Assembly: GCA_016783715.1 (NCBI GenBank)
Contig: JADHWA010000006.1
Span: 1 to 32,123, forward strand
Reading direction: 5' to 3'
Origin: Candidatus Omnitrophota bacterium
GTDB lineage: Bacteria > Omnitrophota > Gorgyraeia > Gygaellales > Profunditerraquicolaceae
Length of the DNA stretch: 32,123 nucleotides
The stretch's first letter is position 1. Every line of letters begins with the position of its first letter. Below, in pieces: positions 28,979 through 32,123 of the stretch. Both the position numbers and the translations under genes were made by a program. Under the pieces are notes generated by a model, which saw only the letters and a list, made by a program, of their open reading frames with translations, made no database searches and had not been told where the DNA came from.

Positions 28979-30164
28979 CCAGATCGTCCCGCTGATCAGT
29001 TATGTAGCCGACCTGCAAAGTAACAGGGGGATCTACCACGGATGGCGGACGGCGATCTTTGCAGCACGCCTTGCTGAAATCTGCAATCCGGTAGAGATAA
29101 AGAGTATATTCTATGCTGCGCTACTCTTGGATATCGGCGGGATAGGCTTGGCCTACCACATCACCCATTACCTGATCCGTAACGATAGGGTCAGCCAGGA
29201 TGCTTTACTTTCGCATCCGATAATTGGCGCCCAGATCGTCTCCAATATACCCGGATTATCCAATTGCGCCAAAATTATCCTCGACCACCATGAGTGGTGT
29301 AACGGCAGAGGCTACCCCAGAGCAAAGAATAGCAATGATATCACCCCAGGGGCGCAGGTTACCAGGATCTCTGATACACTTGATATAGCATTGCGCCGGC
29401 GGCGTTGCCTGGGCCTTGCCGGACTTAAAAGTAAACTCTCAAAGACAGTAAATAGGGAATATTCGGAAAAACTGCTTCAGCAGGCATTTGAAATATTGAG
29501 GGGAGGTAATTTCTTTAAAAAAATGATTGACCGCGGGAGCATCCCTACATTATTCAAGGAGGCTCATGCGGCGGTAGGCAGTATCCGCATTCCGGCAAGG
29601 ATTGACGCTATCGGAGGGGCATTGAGGGTGATCGCAGAAATTACTGATATGAAACATCCCTACACCTACGGCCATTCACTGCGGGTCTCGCGGTATGCGA
29701 TGAGTATAGCCCTGGCGATGAAGCTGGAACATGACCAGGTAACTAAAATCAAATGGGCTGGCCTTATACATGATATCGGCAAGATCAGCGTCTCCCGCAA
29801 GATTCTTGATAAGCCGAATAAGCTGACAGGGAGTGAATACCGGAAAGTACAGGAGCATGTTAAAATCTCCGGGATAATGAAACTTGCCCCTTCATTGCAG
29901 GAGATCGCACCGATTGCTGCAGGGCACCATGAGTATTTTGACGGCTCGGGATACCCTATGGGTACAGCCGGTATGGATATACCCTTGGGCGCAAGGATCA
30001 TTACTATCTGCGATGCCTATGATGCAATGACCTCAAACCGTCCCTACCGCGGCGGCATCTGCCCTAAAGAAGTCTGCCAAAAAATTCAGAAACTCGCAGG
30101 CTCACAGTTTGACCCCGAGATAGTAAAGTTCGCCCTCCCGGTCTTCCGTAGTCTCGAACTCTAA
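28950..30164 (+). CDS. Tandem HD-type protein; C-terminal HD-GYP domain intact, N-terminal HD domain degenerate
   Basis: C-terminal: HDIGKISVSRKILDKP, HHEYFDGSGYPMG and CDAYDAMTSNRPYR. N-terminal: LDIGGIGL and HHEWCNGRGYP. Confidence 0.9.
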   Translation: MKINPTKTINQIVPLISYVADLQSNRGIYHGWRTAIFAARLAEICNPVEIKSIFYAALLLDIGGIGLAYHITHYLIRNDRVSQDALLSHPIIGAQIVSNIPGLSNCAKIILDHHEWCNGRGYPRAKNSNDITPGAQVTRISDTLDIALRRRRCLGLAGLKSKLSKTVNREYSEKLLQQAFEILRGGNFFKKMIDRGSIPTLFKEAHAAVGSIRIPARIDAIGGALRVIAEITDMKHPYTYGHSLRVSRYAMSIALAMKLEHDQVTKIKWAGLIHDIGKISVSRKILDKPNKLTGSEYRKVQEHVKISGIMKLAPSLQEIAPIAAGHHEYFDGSGYPMGTAGMDIPLGARIITICDAYDAMTSNRPYRGGICPKEVCQKIQKLAGSQFDPEIVKFALPVFRSLEL

Positions 30165-30168
30165 CCTA

Positions 30169-30214
30169 AGCCCTTCCTTACTTCGGGAGTGTCTCTTCGT
30201 AGTAGGGAAGGGCT
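30169..30214. terminator. Inverted repeat between convergent HD-GYP and L27-like genes; possible terminator
   Basis: AGCCCTTCCTTACT...AGTAGGGAAGGGCT, 14-bp stem with one wobble; tattttttat about 10 nt downstream on the plus strand. Confidence 0.55.
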
Positions 30215-30222
30215 GGGTCGAT

Positions 30223-30471
30223 CTATTTTTTATGTTTTTCTGTATGGGGAGTTATATTGATAAAAGTCCTGAATCTGCCGTGGGGGGTCTTCTTTTTGGT
30301 AAAATACACCTTCCCGGCGGCAAGCGCGATAAGGTTACCCTGGCCCTTGACGTTAGTGCCGGCCTTATACTGGCTGAGGCCTTTTGCTAAAATCTGCCCC
30401 GCTTTTACCTGCTGACCTCCTGAAATTTTCAGCCCCTTACCTTTCTTTGGTGTAGAAAAACCGCCGATCAT
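30223..30471 (-). CDS. Ribosomal protein L27-like protein, divergent
   Basis: KKGKGLKISGGQQVKAGQILAKGLSQYKAGTNVKGQGNLIALAAGKVYF resembles the L27 core. The canonical AHKKGGGSxxNGRDS N-terminus is absent. Confidence 0.7.
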   Translation of the reverse strand: MIGGFSTPKKGKGLKISGGQQVKAGQILAKGLSQYKAGTNVKGQGNLIALAAGKVYFTKKKTPHGRFRTFINITPHTEKHKK

Positions 30472-30483
30472 TTTATTACCTCC

Positions 30484-30569
30484 TTAAATGAACAGACACT
30501 TTATGGAACGAAAGTGACATAAAGTGTAGTGTCAGTTGTTTAACAATCTATCAACGTCTGTGAATTTAA
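30484..30569. repeat. A-type hairpin module (branched variant) upstream of the L27-like gene
   Basis: TTAAATGA-ACAG[ACACTTTATG...CATAAAGTGT]agtgtca[GTTG...CAAC]GTCTGT-GAATTTAA; ends at the AAGGAGG Shine-Dalgarno. Confidence 0.72.
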
Positions 30570-30616
30570 CCCCGCACCCAAACAAGTAGCAGTAGATACT
30601 GGACTGGGTGCGGGGT
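30569..30616. repeat. B-type hairpin module (ACCCCGCACCCA...TGGGTGCGGGGT)
   Basis: 12-bp perfect stem. Near-identical arms and loop to 4398-4447. Confidence 0.85.
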
Positions 30617-30698
30617 AAGTTCGCGCACACCCCGCCCTTTTTTACCTATTAATATAAAAATTCTTTATTTTAGGGTATAAAAGAGCGGGGCGCGCTTA
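30616..30698. repeat. Probable inverted A-like hairpin (TAAGTTCGCGC...CCCCGC ... GCGGGGCGCGCTTA)
   Basis: GCGC/GCGC plus CCCCGC/GCGGGG stems; TAAGTTCG boundary shared with the copy at 10147. Confidence 0.55.
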
Positions 30699-30718
30699 TG
30701 GATACTATCATATATCCC

Positions 30719-32113
30719 TTACTTTAGCAAGACTTCTTCCCCTCTTGAAGGCAGGTACACATCTACGCCGATCTCCCTCAGGGCACGGCCTAGCTGCTCT
30801 GATTGCCCCTGCTCACCGTGTACTAAGAATACCCTCTTAAGCGGAAGGCAATTTTTAGTAAAATCTATAAGCTCATTCTTATCGGCGTGCCCCGAGAAAG
30901 AATTGATTATCTGAACTTCGGCATTCAACTGGTAATCTAGCCCGAAAATTCGTACAAACCGCTCCTTTTCTACGATTCGCCTGCCCAAAGTATCGCCTGC
31001 CATATATCCAACTACCAGTATGGTATTCCGGGAATCCTCAATGTTGTTTTTCAGGTGATGCAAAATCCTGCCGGATTCGCACATGCCGCTTCCTGCAATA
31101 ATCACCATAGGCCGGCGGTCATTATTTAATATCTTAGATTTCTTCTGATCGCGTATGTAATTAAGATTTATTGCCTCGAAGGGATTCTCCCCCCTGCTGA
31201 TTACTCGTTTCGTCTCTTCATCCATGTAATCGAAATGACACTGGAATGCGTCGGTAATATCGGTGGCCAGCGGGCTATCAACATATATCGGAACCACCGG
31301 TATCGCCTTCTCCCTGAGGAGCTGATTCAAGTAATATATCACCTCCTGGGTGCGCTCCAGCGTAAAAGAAGGGATCAGGATCTTGCCCTTACGATTGATC
31401 GTCCGGTTAATTACCTCCTTTAATTTTCCCTTTGCCTCATCTATCGGCGCATGGAGCCTCCCGCCGTATGTGCTCTCTAAAATCAGATAATCTAACCCCT
31501 TGATCTTGGCTGGGTCATTTAGTATCGGCAGTCCTTTTCTGCCGAGATCTACGGCATATCCGATATTGATTGCTTTTGCATTCTCAACTACCTCTAGTTT
31601 AATAATCGCCGAACCCAGTATATGCCCGGCATCAAATAGACTGACATGCACGTCTTTGGCCAGGCAGGTCCTCTGGCCATAAGAGAGCGGGTGTATCTTT
31701 TTTGCCGCTTTACTTGCATCCCTTTTAGTATAAAGAGGCTTGCGCAAAGGCTTGCCCATACGTTTATTGATCTTGTTTACATACCTGATATCTTCCTCCT
31801 GGATCTTCCCTGAATCCTCAAGCATTAACCGGCATAAATCCTTTGTCGCCGAAGTAGCATATATTCGGCAACGCAACCCCTTTTTGATCAGGTTGGGAAG
31901 ATTTCCACAGTGATCAATATGCGCATGAGAAATTATCAGGGCTTTAATCCTGCTGAGGTTATAATTAAAAGTGGTATTAAACTTATAGAATTCATCGCGC
32001 TTCCCCTGAAAGAGCCCGGCATCAAAGATAACTTCTGCCTTTTTTGAGGATACCATGTGGCTTGAGCCGGTGACCGAACGAATACCGCCTAAAAATCTTA
32101 AGGTTATGGGCAT
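30719..32113 (-). CDS. MBL-fold / beta-CASP RNA-metabolising metallo-hydrolase (YSH1/CPSF-like exonuclease family)
   Basis: SHAHIDHCGNLPNL, DAGHILGSA, PSFTLERTQEVIYYL, GMCESGRILHHLKN and NSFSGHADKNEL motifs. Confidence 0.92.
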   Translation of the reverse strand: MPITLRFLGGIRSVTGSSHMVSSKKAEVIFDAGLFQGKRDEFYKFNTTFNYNLSRIKALIISHAHIDHCGNLPNLIKKGLRCRIYATSATKDLCRLMLEDSGKIQEEDIRYVNKINKRMGKPLRKPLYTKRDASKAAKKIHPLSYGQRTCLAKDVHVSLFDAGHILGSAIIKLEVVENAKAINIGYAVDLGRKGLPILNDPAKIKGLDYLILESTYGGRLHAPIDEAKGKLKEVINRTINRKGKILIPSFTLERTQEVIYYLNQLLREKAIPVVPIYVDSPLATDITDAFQCHFDYMDEETKRVISRGENPFEAINLNYIRDQKKSKILNNDRRPMVIIAGSGMCESGRILHHLKNNIEDSRNTILVVGYMAGDTLGRRIVEKERFVRIFGLDYQLNAEVQIINSFSGHADKNELIDFTKNCLPLKRVFLVHGEQGQSEQLGRALREIGVDVYLPSRGEEVLLK

Positions 32114-32123
32114 TTAATTTCTA

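Overview
The window is a dense bacterial chromosomal segment. Gene content resembles Candidatus Omnitrophota, but that is inference only. Most genes are on the minus strand, in transcription order: msbA-like ABC exporter; rpsB-tsf-pyrH-frr; tRNA-Lys, tRNA-Leu, tRNA-Gly; a PTS-IIA/yvcK/HPr/EI block; SIS sugar-P isomerase; nucleotidyltransferase; metK-ahcY-DUF4139-pfkA-fba; ilvD-ilvB-ilvN-ilvC-leuA; a novel small membrane protein; aroE; and a partial prepilin peptidase. A plus-strand group holds a Gfo/Idh/MocA oxidoreductase, lpxB and a tandem HD/HD-GYP protein. A second minus-strand pair is an L27-like protein and an MBL/beta-CASP protein. The most interesting signal is noncoding. Five intercistronic gaps (upstream of ilvC, fba, ahcY, metK and the L27-like gene) are filled, often from the upstream stop codon to the Shine-Dalgarno, by a modular family of alternating hairpins. 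Module 'A' is TTAAATGAG-N3-[10 bp stem]-loop-[stem]-NN-N3-CGAATTTA. Module 'B' is (A)TCCC/ACCCC...GGGGT/GGGA(T). The stems differ in sequence between copies but keep their pairing. I do not recognise this as a named element or RNA family. I ran no searches.
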